This document shows, in pieces, positions 1 to 9,572 of a stretch of DNA of 64,000 bases. The DNA is from Teratosphaeria epicoccoides. Taxonomy: Eukaryota; Ascomycota; Dothideomycetes; Mycosphaerellales; Teratosphaeriaceae. The notes beneath the pieces are model-generated. The model ran no database searches and was not told the DNA's origin. It saw nothing but the letters and a program-made list of their open reading frames with translations. The stretch covers positions 30,682 through 94,681 of the forward strand of contig JADDMT010000110.1 in NCBI GenBank assembly GCA_021401465.1. Reading direction: 5' to 3'. The position numbers and the translations under genes were made by a program. The stretch's first letter is position 1; the number at the start of each line of letters is the position of its first letter.

Positions 1-795
1 TCGTTTAACAACAGCAGCAAGCTTACCTTCTCAGAATGTGCGAGCCCCTATATCTAAACACTCATATTATTTCCGCGAAAGCGAGCATCTGCTCATTGTC
101 TGACACAAGCAGCAAGGCTACCATCCATAGAGAATGTTGTCTGCGCTCTCTGAACATGGCGATGGCGCACCGAGACGCAGCCAGGCGTGGCGTGAAGTAC
201 GACGAGGAGAGGCGACGTTTGCAGGAGCATGCCTCTTGTTCATCTCCCTTATGGGGCTCGGAGTTGGCTCGTGAGGTTCAAGACGCGAACAGCATGTGCA
301 TGGAGAGTAGCTGGCTTACTGTCATCGGTTTTGTGTACATGTGCAAGCGCAGGCAAGTCAGAGACGACTAGGACATACACTTGCCGTTTCTGAAATCGGT
401 CTGATCTGCCTGGCCTACAGCCATCAACCCTGCTATCTAACTCTACGCCAGGTCGTGCACATGTCGCTATGTGAAAGAGGCAATGATCAAGGACGCTCTC
501 TTGCACTACCGATCTACAGACGGAACACTACATAGTGTGCATACACGTTCTCGTGACGACAGGCATGCACGTTCACGTTCCTGTTCAGGATTGGCTGTTC
601 TAGGTGAGCCTTTGATGGTGTATTCCACAATGCGATCTTCATCTTCCATTGTCATTTTCTAGTAATGATAGTCAGTTAGCTACACATGCAGCTTACTAGC
701 AAAACAATTCGAAGCAACAAAACAACCAGAAAACAACGATGCGGAAAAAATTCTCAAATAACGGCCCCAAAGACAGCCTAAAGGACAACGCCAAG
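1..795. other. No supportable gene
   Basis: Several overlapping open frames of 60-110 codons lie here on both strands. None shows a recognisable domain, a clear intron structure or biased residue use. The last 130 bases are A-rich, with repeated aaaaca-like runs, and probably belong to the 3' flank of the minus-strand gene that ends at 796. I see no RNA gene or mobile element. Confidence 0.5.
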
Positions 796-1176
796 CTACT
801 CCTGCTCCTCATTCTCTTTCTTTGCCAACGCCGCCCGCAACTCCGCGTTCTCGCGCCGCAGCACCCGAATCTCCTCTTTGCCCTCCTCCCATAGCCGCTC
901 GAGGTCGCGGCAGAGTTCCATTACTGATCTCAAGAAGTCGGCGGCATCGACACGCCCCGAAGGAATTTCTGCTGTCCCTGCTGCTACTGCCAGTAGAGGT
1001 GGCGGTGGCGGCGGCGGTGGCTCTGCTGCTGCTGCTGCTGCTGCGGCTGCTGCTTTCGTCGCCGCCTGCTTGCGCTTTGATGCTGAGCGCGTCACGGGTA
1101 GGTCATAATCAGAACCAAGGTCGAGACGGCGATTATTTGGAGTGCGGGGGGTGCGAGGGGTCGATAGTGCGTCCAT
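796..1176 (-). CDS. Hypothetical protein, poly-Ala/poly-Pro with C-terminal coiled coil
   Basis: Single-exon frame of 126 aa, starting ATG at 1176 and ending TAA. The N-terminus (about residues 1-40) is basic and Ser/Thr/Pro-rich, with two RTP steps and a KRK cluster that could be a nuclear signal. Residues 41-60 are an Ala run followed by a run of eight Pro. From about residue 75 to the end the protein is highly charged and helical (LCRDLERLWEEGKEEIRVL), a likely coiled coil ending in Lys/Glu. Homopolymer runs plus a charged helix argue for real coding on this strand; the overlapping plus-strand frames read as shadows. A DNA-bound or scaffold role can only be guessed. No family is recognised. 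Confidence 0.7.
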   Translation of the reverse strand: MDALSTPRTPRTPNNRRLDLGSDYDLPVTRSASKRKQAATKAAAAAAAAAAEPPPPPPPPLLAVAAGTAEIPSGRVDAADFLRSVMELCRDLERLWEEGKEEIRVLRRENAELRAALAKKENEEQE

Positions 1177-1335
1177 TTCTAGCTGAATTTCTTCTGTGGA
1201 GGTGTTTTGGTGCTGATGATGGTGTCGTGCTTTGGCCTTGTTTGTGTTAAGGCATGCGCTGTCTGCATCATCCTGTACTCACGCCCTCCAAGCGCAAGCC
1301 AGGTTTGATATTTGTTACTCGATCCTGCTGACCAT

Positions 1336-1436
1336 GACGGCTCTCACTTGCCATAGACGACGGCCCTTACTTGCCATAGACGACGTCTAGCTTGCCATGA
1401 AGCGAGTCCAGCTTGCCATGAACGGAGTCAAGCTTA
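1336..1436. repeat. Four short imperfect repeats (cttgccat core)
   Basis: The octamer cttgccat occurs at 1347, 1370, 1391 and 1412, that is every 21-23 bp. The first two copies share the longer block acttgccatagacgacg and the last two share cttgccatgaa. It is a small degenerate tandem array in non-coding sequence; no function is evident. Confidence 0.6.
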
Positions 1437-1689
1437 GAGGCAGACTCTTAATACTCGAATTGCACCGCGATAGCACGGTCTTCGACGTAGCGCGCATTGT
1501 CAGACCTCACGTAGTGTGAAGGCACACGTATCGTCTGACAAATGATATGATCATATTGTTTTGATGAATACCATATGGACTCTTAGTTTGTATTCATCTG
1601 TGCTATAGAAGAATACGGCTTCGACAAACTTTCGTCGTTCTGCAGTGTAGATAGCAAGGACAGGACCTCAGGAGCAGGCTACACAATTA

Positions 1690-1959
1690 TTACGCACCAT
1701 GTGTCTCTGACTCTGCTAGTTTCGATGGCGATATCAGATTGAATATGCTACTCAGAGAAAGAGCAACGTCGTTTAGTGTAGACTTAGATGGCGCTTCGTC
1801 GCAGCTTCGATTAGAATCGTGATTGTTCGATGAGAACTTAGTGTATTCTCCTTGAAGACAACGACGGCTCCCATGGTAATCGAAGTAGAGACAACCTTCC
1901 TCTGCGTTATAGGAACCTTCTGAAGCGGGAACATTGATTTGACTAGCCTGAAAATACAC
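1690..1959 (-). CDS. Small hypothetical frame (doubtful)
   Basis: Open frame of 89 codons on the minus strand from an ATG at 1959, ending TAA. The product is Ser/Asn-rich with a mildly acidic middle and no transmembrane segment or domain. It reads more like protein than the overlapping frame that starts at 1964, but length alone does not prove it. It may be the last exon of a decayed gene. The flanks up to 2100 contain nothing else recognisable. Confidence 0.25.
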   Translation of the reverse strand: MYFQASQINVPASEGSYNAEEGCLYFDYHGSRRCLQGEYTKFSSNNHDSNRSCDEAPSKSTLNDVALSLSSIFNLISPSKLAESETHGA

Positions 1960-2357
1960 CGCAATTACCTGACCCTACTGTTGTTAAGAATGTGTGGAGG
2001 ACTTTGGAGAACAAGGCCAAACAACGAAGACGCAAAGATTTGCAAGAGCCGAAAGGAACTCTCATTGATATCTGGGTTAATGAGGCTAATTAGAAGACAA
2101 CAGGTACCATGATCGAGTCCTTGTCAGAGTGTAGCGTAGCAAGGCCGAAGGCCTTACGCGGACCATCGTGCGATCTAGTAGCTAGCCGACACGCATGAAG
2201 TCCGCGCAGGCTCTTCTCCTGCTAGCTGTACTAGCCGCGAGATTCTTAAGTACAAGAGCATACCCCTTCCCCTCGTCCTCATCCTTGCTAGCTGACTAGC
2301 CAAATGAGCCCTACCTAGCAAGTTCGATCGCCTCTCTGCGAGCAAGGCGGAACATCT

Positions 2358-2585
2358 GCGCAGAGTCGATGTATAGTAGTAGCTAGCCGCAACACCCACA
2401 GTCTTTGCATGGTAAATCTCCTGCTTGACAGACGTCCTCCCTTCGCTAGAAGCAACCGAGCATTCTGTCAGCAGGACCGAGCTCCTGCACCGAGTCGATG
2501 CAGAGCGGTAGCTAGCCGCTATGCATGGAGTCTTTGCATGAAAGTTCTCCTGCTTGACGAACAGCCTCCTGTCTCAGAAACCGCA
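2358..2585. repeat. Two-copy direct repeat, 129-bp period
   Basis: Three anchor words recur at exactly the same distance: gagtcgatg at 2363 and 2492, tctttgcatg at 2402 and 2531, ctgcttgac at 2421 and 2550. The pairs are 129 bp apart, so this is a diverged two-copy tandem duplication. A further weak copy starts near 2176 (tagctagccgacacgcatga). The repeat is non-coding and old. Confidence 0.65.
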
Positions 2586-3399
2586 AAATCCGTCGGGATA
2601 CCTGACCTCTCGGAGCCCCTTAAGCACGCTCGCAGGATCGATTTCTTGTCATATTCTCCTACCATGCTATGCAAGAATGCTCGAGTTGCCCTAACAATTC
2701 TGTGTCGTGAGTTAGCTTGCATTTCCTGGATTGCGAAGGGCTCTTACATTCCTTCCGAGACTTGCCTGCTTTGACGTAGCGTGGTTACAGTTAGTATGAT
2801 CCGACCATAGCATACTGAAGCAACATCGCCATATGCATTACCCGGACTAGACGGTCCTGGTTAAGCAGAAGTCAAAGCGTACTAGCAAAGCACGCGGGAG
2901 TTATTACCTCCTTTGCAAGTGCCTGTGTCTTGCGTTAGTGCTCTGCTGTTCTAGACGGGCTATGGTAAAGTGTAGCTTGCCAAGCGGTCCTGGACCATCG
3001 TCTTGATTAGGAGAGCTAGCGAGCCGCGGAGGTGCTTAGGCTTCTGTCTGGATCGATGTACGGCACACTAGATAATAGCCGCTACGGATTAGTAGTCAAC
3101 GAAGCGCTCTCGAAGTCAGGGACCGAGACAAGGGAGACTTGCACCGCTCCAAGTGTGCTGAGCTAGAAGGCGAAACGGAGTCTTTGGCTAGGCTCTTCGA
3201 GGAGAAGAGCGAAATAATTGGAGCAAGCGCTACATCATCAAGTGCTACTAGACCTCCGTCTCCTGGCTCTACGATCCCGTTGAATACAGAACGCCCCGCT
3301 CCTCCCCAGGCCCTGAAATACCTACCGACATGGAACGCGAAGCTCCTGATCCTCATCCTCCGATTGCGAAGCCACCTCGACGTAGCAGTCTCGCTAATT

Positions 3400-3530
3400 C
3401 GATGTAGGCAACCTCTGCGGCTGCTACTTAGGCCGCTCCTTTCCCGGCTGCCTAGGCCCGTTCACTCCCGCCTGCTGCTTAAGCCCCTCACTCCCGCCTG
3501 TTACTCAGGTGCATTTACTCCCGTTTGCTG
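3400..3530 (+). repeat. Degenerate ~27-30 bp repeats of Pro/Ala/Gln type
   Basis: Blocks of the kind cctgctgcttaagcccctcactcccg recur about four times. One plus-strand frame gives Ala-Ala-Ala and Pro-Ala-Ala steps, each followed by TAG or TAA where Gln (CAG/CAA) would complete the pattern. The array therefore looks like a former low-complexity coding region hit by CpA-to-TpA mutation. Confidence 0.5.
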
Positions 3531-3754
3531 CTACCCGACGTGGCTAGAACATGTCTGTCGTGAGTACTTGCTCTTCCTTCTTAGGTAGATCGATGCGGGA
3601 GGAGCTTGATGCAAGTGTGAGCCGCGCGAGAGATGAGTAACATTACTAGAGGGAGGGGGTAGAGGATGGAGAGAGAAGTGAGTATGGTTAGTATGATTAG
3701 AACTCATCTGCCGAGTATTTAAGACGCATTTTTGCTTGTTTCAGTTACCTAGCT

Positions 3755-4518
3755 TTCTTTCTAGCGTATGCTCTAGCGTGCGGAGAATCGAGCTGATCGG
3801 CCTTAACACGTCTGCCTATCCCGAGTCCTGTTGCCTCGCCCACATCAGCGATGCGCAACGCAATGTCATTCTCCAGCACGCCAGCAATCGCGTCTTTGAG
3901 AAGAACTACCTGCCTCGGCACATCACACAAGATACACAAGCTGCCTTTCGTGGTACAGCGCCCTAAACCGAAGTCCTCAGATTTGCTAGTGGAATGAGTC
4001 GCTCGGATGCTCACAGTCCCACGGACAGCGCTTCCGCAGACCCTGGCAAACAACCTACGCTGAGCGTAGAGCGACAAGCCGTCTGTGATGCATTATTCTC
4101 GAAACCCTGCACAGAGCCACTAGAGGACCGGAGGCGGCGAGCAGCCGCTGTCAAAGCCATACTTGTTCTGTGCAAGAAACGCGAGCCTCACGTCAGATTG
4201 GTCTGTACACCCCGCCCGAGCAGTCCCTTGGAGAGACCACAGGATCATGACGACGCTGTTGATATTAGTCGATCATCGTTAGAATGTCTTCCTACTCAGT
4301 ACATCTTCTGCCTTGGAGACAATGGGATCGAAACGCGTTTACGGCAAAAATCGTGTCGCAGTACATACAGCTTGAGGAAACATTTCGCCAGGTCACACTT
4401 GGATCATATACCACTGGATCATGCGCTTAGCTGTCCTCACCCCTTGTGCAATGCCAGACTGCGACACAAAATGGAGCTCCAGAAACATGCACTTGTGGTG
4501 CATAAGACTAGAACGTAG
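3755..4518 (+). pseudogene. DUF3435/FluG-type tyrosine recombinase, C-terminal remnant
   Basis: The C-terminal part of a fungal DUF3435 (FluG-domain) protein, the tyrosine recombinase family of Crypton-like elements and Starship captains. Visible at 3846-3930 is the signature SDAQRNVILQHA, then FEKNYLPRHI, whose Tyr (codon 3907-3909) sits where the family has its catalytic tyrosine. After a Pro/Asp-rich linker the protein ends in a zinc-finger tail, FCLGDN.. then CPHPLCN with spaced His (KHALVVHK), typical for the C-terminus of this family. An in-frame TAA at 3964-3966 (expected CAA) interrupts it. A second frame carries a match to the preceding motif (AYALACGES, about 3755-3790), so there is also a frameshift. 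Everything N-terminal is lost or unrecognisable. The family call is from remembered motifs and fairly firm; function is certainly lost. Confidence 0.75.
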
Positions 4519-4869
4519 GCTGCTATGCCATACCTGGCTTGTTCCTGAGGCCGCGCATTGTGCGGTAATCACTTTTTGTCGATGGGCGCCTATGCAACCA
4601 AGCACTTGTTCGACATTCTTGCATTTTCGAACATCTGGTGCAGAGCGATGCTCCCAACTTGGTCGGACATGTCCCTTGGCAACCTTTCGATCCCAAATTG
4701 CAACAGAAGTGTGGGCCTTAAAGTGTTAGGGTATGGCTTCAACCGCAATGAATGACTGCTGTGCGTCTCAGGTTTTGATTCTCGTTGAATAGGTTGTCCT
4801 CATGCGAGGTGGTGTCTACTAGGATAGGCGAATTGAGTATCCATATGAATAGACTGCTTAGTCTTCATG

Positions 4870-5439
4870 CTACACCATCTGGTCGCTGGTTCTCGCCCAC
4901 ACGAATGCGATATGGTTGGTGCGCGCAAGTCGGCTCACTACGAAAGCAGAGGCGGCGGCTAAGAAGCTGAGAATCAGGCCTCCGCCAATAGTGAAGATCT
5001 GCAAATCGTGAGCCCAACTTCATGTTCCCTAGTTCTCCGCCAGCAACACCAGAGTATGAGTGCTTACATCGATATGCTTCGTGTCCTGAGCACCGTTGTG
5101 CCCCAGCTTGCAGATGACAAAAAGCATCATCAAACACGCGACCTGGCTGTAAAATGTGATGAGGCAAAATTGTTGGTAAGCTGCTGATTGTGGGATGCGA
5201 AGATGTCGACCGGCTGCATGAAGGATGCAAATACGCAACGCAGCAAGCGCCGCATTGCACAGCAACGCTGTGATGATGAAGAGGCCGCTGCTGCTGGCAC
5301 TGGCGGCCTGGCTGACGGCTCGGACTACCAGAGTCATGATGCTGAGCTCCATAGACAAGTATTCAGTGGTGAAGAGCAAATCTGCCATATCGACGACGAC
5401 AGATAGAAGTGGTGTGGATGAGGAGTGTTCAGCTCTCAT
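4870..5439 (-). CDS. Small four-helix integral membrane protein
   Basis: Two exons, 5439-5068 and 4998-4870, joined by a 69-bp intron with a GTAAGC donor and a TTTGCAG acceptor. The phases agree and give 166 aa. Hydrophobic segments are seen near residues 25-45, 50-72, 85-108 and, in exon 2, 128-150 (TIGGGLILSFLAAASAFVV). The tail is short and polar. No signal peptide is apparent, so it is probably a multi-span membrane protein with its N-terminus in the cytosol. No transporter or enzyme motif is seen and the family is unknown. Without the intron the frame ends early, and the fourth helix is found only after splicing, which supports the model. Confidence 0.7.
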
Positions 5440-6276
5440 CTCACAGAGATATAGGACTAATGTATGGAGAAAGCGCCAAGCATCGATCCTTTCGCGCCGG
5501 TTCTAGAAAAAAAAAATCGCAGACCCTAGGGAATAACATGTCTTCGGGTCCGAGCCTCCCCAGCGCTAACTTGGCCAATCGGGACCAAGAAGCCAAGGAC
5601 GGCGATGTTGAGATGCACTGAGCGATACCTCAAGATCGGGACTGCTCTAGGCGTCTGTGTCTCAAGGCTCACAACCCCTTGGACAAACAGCCTGTAAGGA
5701 CGTGGAGCCTCAGGGACCCTGCGACCCTCAAGTCACTCCTGTCTCATGGGTCGAGAACCTAACGTTATTTAGCGCCTTAGAGGCCATGTGACCTATGGGA
5801 CAATTCCCTCAAGGGCATAAGTGGATGATGCCCTGTGCCTAAATGTACATAGGGCTAGTCCTTCCTCAGAGGCTTGCTCGCCTTCAAGTACTGCAGTAAG
5901 CCGACTCGAAGCCCTAGGTTGCCTCATTACTGTATGACTAGCTCCATACAATGCTATACATCTACACATAGAGCCCAGGACTTGCACTACCGCTTCTATC
6001 CTGGATTGTACGCTGAATATTCTCAGCCATTCCAAATATATACGTCGCTGCCCATAATAGCCCGGGCTGAAGACTCTGCAACTCGTACAATTCTGTTGTC
6101 AGACGCAACGTCTTAGCACGTAAGAAGTCATTCTGTGCAAGAACGGAGGCGTGGCTCGCTTGTAGCTGAGCATGTTGGGACTCAAGCTAAGCAGTCTAGT
6201 CGAGAAGCTCCTGCTCTCTCTTTTGTGAAATTGTCTTAGAACTACTCTGTGCCCGATCCTCTAGCAAGATCTAGTA
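5440..6276. other. Intergenic, no gene seen
   Basis: Only short scattered frames. A plus-strand stretch near 5538-5621 reads as an acidic hydrophilic peptide, but it has no supported start or partner exon. No repeat or RNA gene is recognised. Confidence 0.4.
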
Positions 6277-6855
6277 CTAGTAGCGTTGATTTTCCAGTTG
6301 AGCATGCAAATCGCGGTACACTTGTTCCCAGGCTCCATAGTTCGAAGTTCGTGGAAGTAGGAGTTGGGAGTCCTGCTTGGCTGGGAGGACCAGGATACCG
6401 GTGCCAATGGCGCTAAGAAGATCGCAAATGTCTGAAGATTCCATCTTATCGATGTCTAGCGCGAAGTGGCGAGCAAATATAGGGTCATACGTCCATCGAT
6501 AGACGTCGCATGAACGCGGACGCAACCTGACATACTTTGTCTGGATCACATAGCCCAGAACACGATCTGCACACATTAGCTGAGTTTTAATTATGATGAG
6601 TATGCTGTGTCACACACGGATCAATGCCACTAATTCGCCACGTAGCTGATGGGCAGCGGCCTCGCACTGCTTCTGTGACATTGGTGCGATTGCGTTATGC
6701 GTCGGCGGAATGTCTAGCGATTTGAGAAGCACCAAGAGGTAGGATCCATGCTGCGCAACAAAGGTTCGTAGACGCGCCTGCTGGCTTCCACGCAAATATA
6801 AGCGCAAATCCCACAATGAGGCACAGTCTTTGAGTGTGTGATGTGGTTCAATCAC
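6277..6855 (-). CDS. Hypothetical protein, two exons, start uncertain
   Basis: Two minus-strand frames join in phase through a 51-bp intron (donor GTGTGTG, branch-like CAGCTAAT, acceptor GTGCAG). The coding parts are about 6855-6621 and 6569-6277, and the product ends at TAA. The segment before 6855 begins with a GTG codon rather than ATG. The true start is therefore probably in a further upstream exon; a frame reading KRDLLRIPG lies near 6930-6960. The protein is mixed alpha/beta in appearance with an aromatic-rich centre (RWTYDPIFARHFALDID) and a helical C-terminus. No domain is recognised. The style resembles the many short F-box-associated hypotheticals of ascomycetes, but no F-box is visible. 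Confidence 0.5.
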
Positions 6856-7577
6856 GTTGCGGGGCTAGGGTTGTTGTAGACCTCCTCCGTATCCACGACA
6901 ATAGGTTCTTTGAAATGTGGTTGAAGTACATACGCCTGGAATCCTCAGCAGATCACGCTTAGGGTGCTTTCATGGTGCTTTCATGATACAAGTCGCAAGA
7001 CATTCTAGTGTACGGAGTATTCGGCTAGTAATGACAGGCGTCTGAAATTCCCATACAGGACGTTAGCGCGTGACCGCAGTCGTGCCCATGCAGCATTGCA
7101 GACACATCGATTCCTGCAGAGATTAGCGCAAGTGCCGCACTGAACAGCACCCACATGCCATGACATACGTACTTGCTGTAGTCTAATGACTAAAAGAACT
7201 CAGTAGTGCCCGTCAAAAGCAACCATCCTGCAGGGCTTCCGTAGCGGCGCAATTCCAAGGACTGCTGCGCTCTCGACAGAGCTAGAACTATACATGTCCT
7301 TTGCACGATCTTGAGATTGCGTGAGTACGCCTCACTCCCAACATTAGCCTACCTCCTAACAAATGGACAGAACCGACCCGAGCTCCGTCTGAGATCAATC
7401 GGTATCTAGCCATGCAGAACATAATGAAGATAGATACAGCCTTGGTCGAAGGCTAGCAGGATGAAACGTATCAAACAATTTCTATTTCTGTCGATGAGAA
7501 GACGGCCGCCTACATATAAAGCTGCGCTATCGACTCTACTCTACGAAGGTAAGCGGCACCTCTCTAATTCCTTCAAC
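6856..7577. other. Intergenic with plus-strand TATA box
   Basis: No supportable gene. A tatataaag-like box (catataaagctg, near 7513) lies about 60 bp before the ATG of the downstream secreted-protein gene and probably served as its promoter. A short tandem duplication, gtgctttcatg, occurs at about 6965-6985. Confidence 0.4.
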
Positions 7578-8336
7578 ATGCTGCTCATTACCTTCTGCTT
7601 CGTTCTTGCCAGCCTCCTGGCGGATTATGCCGTAGCCTTCGACGTTGGCGATGGCTCGATCGGTGGCCAGTGTTCCGACGGAGCTTGTCATTTGTCTTTC
7701 TCTGACTAGCTCTCTGCTACAAACTCTATGCAGACTACCACGGACACGACCACCTACCCAGCTGGATCTGGATCTTCGACTATCTTCAATACCTCGAATG
7801 CATTGCTTGGACCTACTTCTACTAGTACAGCAGTCCCAACGGCCGGGCTCTCTAGCATCCCCATTCTCTGCTCTGGACCTTAGAATTCGACAAGGTCGGA
7901 TATCTCGACAAGTACTCTGTCTGGAGACAATAGTACCCTGCAGAAGCTCCTTGTGACGGACACTAGCATCTTACCTTCGCCACCATACACTACTCGCAGC
8001 TACCTATTTACGAATACGACTACCGCCATGTGGCTAAGCGGCAGTACCCTTTCGAGATTACCAAGCAGTACAGGTTTACCCTCGCTTTCTAACAGGGCGG
8101 CTCGTTCGTTGTCACCTGGACTTTGGGCTATCATGCTAGCCTCGCTATTTTCTCAGCAGGATATAGTAGTCAAGGCAGATGCAGAAGTGGGATCGGCTTG
8201 TCCTGCAGAACAATGGGCTACGAGCAATCATGCCACTTCGACCCCCGAAGTCAACAGCACATCAACCGTCACTTCAACATCGACAACTACAACTACAAGG
8301 CTCGAGGTCTTGTTCACTACGTACACGCAACTGTAG
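7578..8336 (+). pseudogene. Broken secreted Ser/Thr-rich protein
   Basis: From the ATG at 7578 the frame opens with a clear signal peptide (LLITFCFVLASLLADYAVA), followed by a Gly/Cys/Ser stretch. The same frame continues to a TAG at 8334-8336, through a long Ser/Thr-rich region with many TTT/STS triplets, as in cell-wall or GPI-type surface proteins. Two in-frame TAG codons, about 7707-7709 and 7879-7881, interrupt it. Both stand where CAG (Gln) would fit, as expected from CpA-to-TpA mutation. A hydrophobic patch (GLWAIMLASLF) lies late in the frame. Alternatives are a short 43-residue secreted peptide ending at the first TAG, or an unrecognised intron. A TATA box upstream supports that this was a gene. 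Confidence 0.5.
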
Positions 8337-8648
8337 GATGCGTGAAGTTGGTAGCATTGCGTACTAGAGGTATATAGATTGTAAACGTGTCCGGTCAGTA
8401 ATATATTACACGCATAATGAATACATGCTTACTTTATTCAGGTGTGAATTTACGTGTGGCATGTACTATGCTATAGCTATAAAACACTGAATCTGGGCAG
8501 TGAGATCAAAATGAATATTGGAGCATAGTATCCTAAGCACCGTCGACCAACCTGTCTAAATCACAGTCTGTTCGCAACGTACCATCTTCTACATCTCGCT
8601 CACAAGTGAGCCGCTTCTTCCGTGAAATTTGGCAGACTCTGGTCAGAT

Positions 8649-9572
8649 CTATTGCCTTGCCTTCCCCTTCTTGACTGGTTTGAACTTCTCCCCACTGCTA
8701 ACATGCAACGTTGGGTACGGCGACATATAAGGCGACATGAATGTCGAGCCAGCGCTCCCGGCATTTGCTTGGACTGGATATCCGGGACGCCATGAGTTCG
8801 CATGTTGAGGCATTGCAGGATTGCCTCCAACATACGCACTCGCCCTTGGATGCTCTTGCATGGACTGGTCGAGCTTGGTCGTCAACCGTTCGATCTCCTC
8901 GCGGAGAGATGTATTCTGCTTGATCTTAGCGTCGTATGACTTTTGTAGAAGCTCATGGGCTTCTTGCGAGTGAGGAGTGTGGACGACTGCCAAAAGCGCC
9001 TGAGACACCTCGTTGGCAAATTGTCGAGCCATCCTAGTTGTCTCGCGATGACTATGTGCCTCGCGATGCAAGCAGTTGATGAGCTCATCTTTGATGGCAA
9101 CCACTTTACCGTACTCTGAGTACTGAAACCTCAACACGGCTAGTGCGTGCTGACTCTGGGCTAGATCATTCATCAAACGGATATTCGACATCGTCAAGTC
9201 TTGTCTCTTCCATTCAAGCTCTTCTTTCGCAGTCATGACGGCTTCAAGCCTTTGCCAGAGGCTGTTGAAAGCGTTGAGTTGCTGCTGCTGCATCTGACCT
9301 TGATTAGTGACAAGACGGTGCAGCTCATTGTTTCGATCTAGCAGCCAATCGCTGTTGCGGAAAGTAAGATCCTATGTCCTGTGTTAGCAATGTACAGCAA
9401 CCAGAAAGCAATGTCTGACCAATGGTTCGAGGGCGGCGATTGATTCCGCAACATTCGGTTCAGCACACGAAGACACTGTGGTGTTCGCAATGTCTCCCAT
9501 CCCTTCGAGATGCATAGGTTCGGTCGTTTCCATATTGGTTGGGGTGTTCGGCTCAGAATTTTGAGTAGGCAT
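8649..9572 (-). CDS. Coiled-coil hypothetical protein
   Basis: Two exons, 9572-9420 and 9371-8649. They are separated by a 48-bp intron with GTCAGA donor, a perfect TGCTAACAC branch site and an ATAG acceptor. Phases agree; the product is 291 aa. The N-terminus (1-50) is Thr/Pro/Met-rich and acidic. Residues about 60-215 are an almost continuous coiled coil with Gln-rich and charged heptads (LEWKRQDLTMSNIRLMNDL, later LREEIERLTTKLDQ). The C-terminal 70 residues are Pro/Ser/Tyr/Met-rich and end in a basic KKGKARQ tail. It looks like a structural or scaffold protein; no enzyme domain is present. The gene is intact, unlike its right-hand neighbour region, and its 5' end lies next to the border of an AT-rich repeat block. 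Confidence 0.8.

Larger units (their letters stand above)
2100..3735. other. Eroded repeat-rich spacer, no intact gene
   Basis: The sequence is rich in tagctag/ctagc words and carries degenerate direct repeats and Pro/Ala-type repeats listed separately. A plus-strand frame around 3139-3330 has a charged stretch (AELEGETESLARLFEEK) that looks like an old coding fragment, but it soon loses frame. The whole stretch may be the decayed upstream part of the DUF3435 gene that follows or of another repeat. I cannot assign more. Confidence 0.45.

Noticed and set aside
5409..5621. Plus-strand 70-codon frame ending in an acidic DVEMH tail
   Set aside because: Its first half is antisense to the membrane-protein start region and the second half is short; no exon or promoter support.
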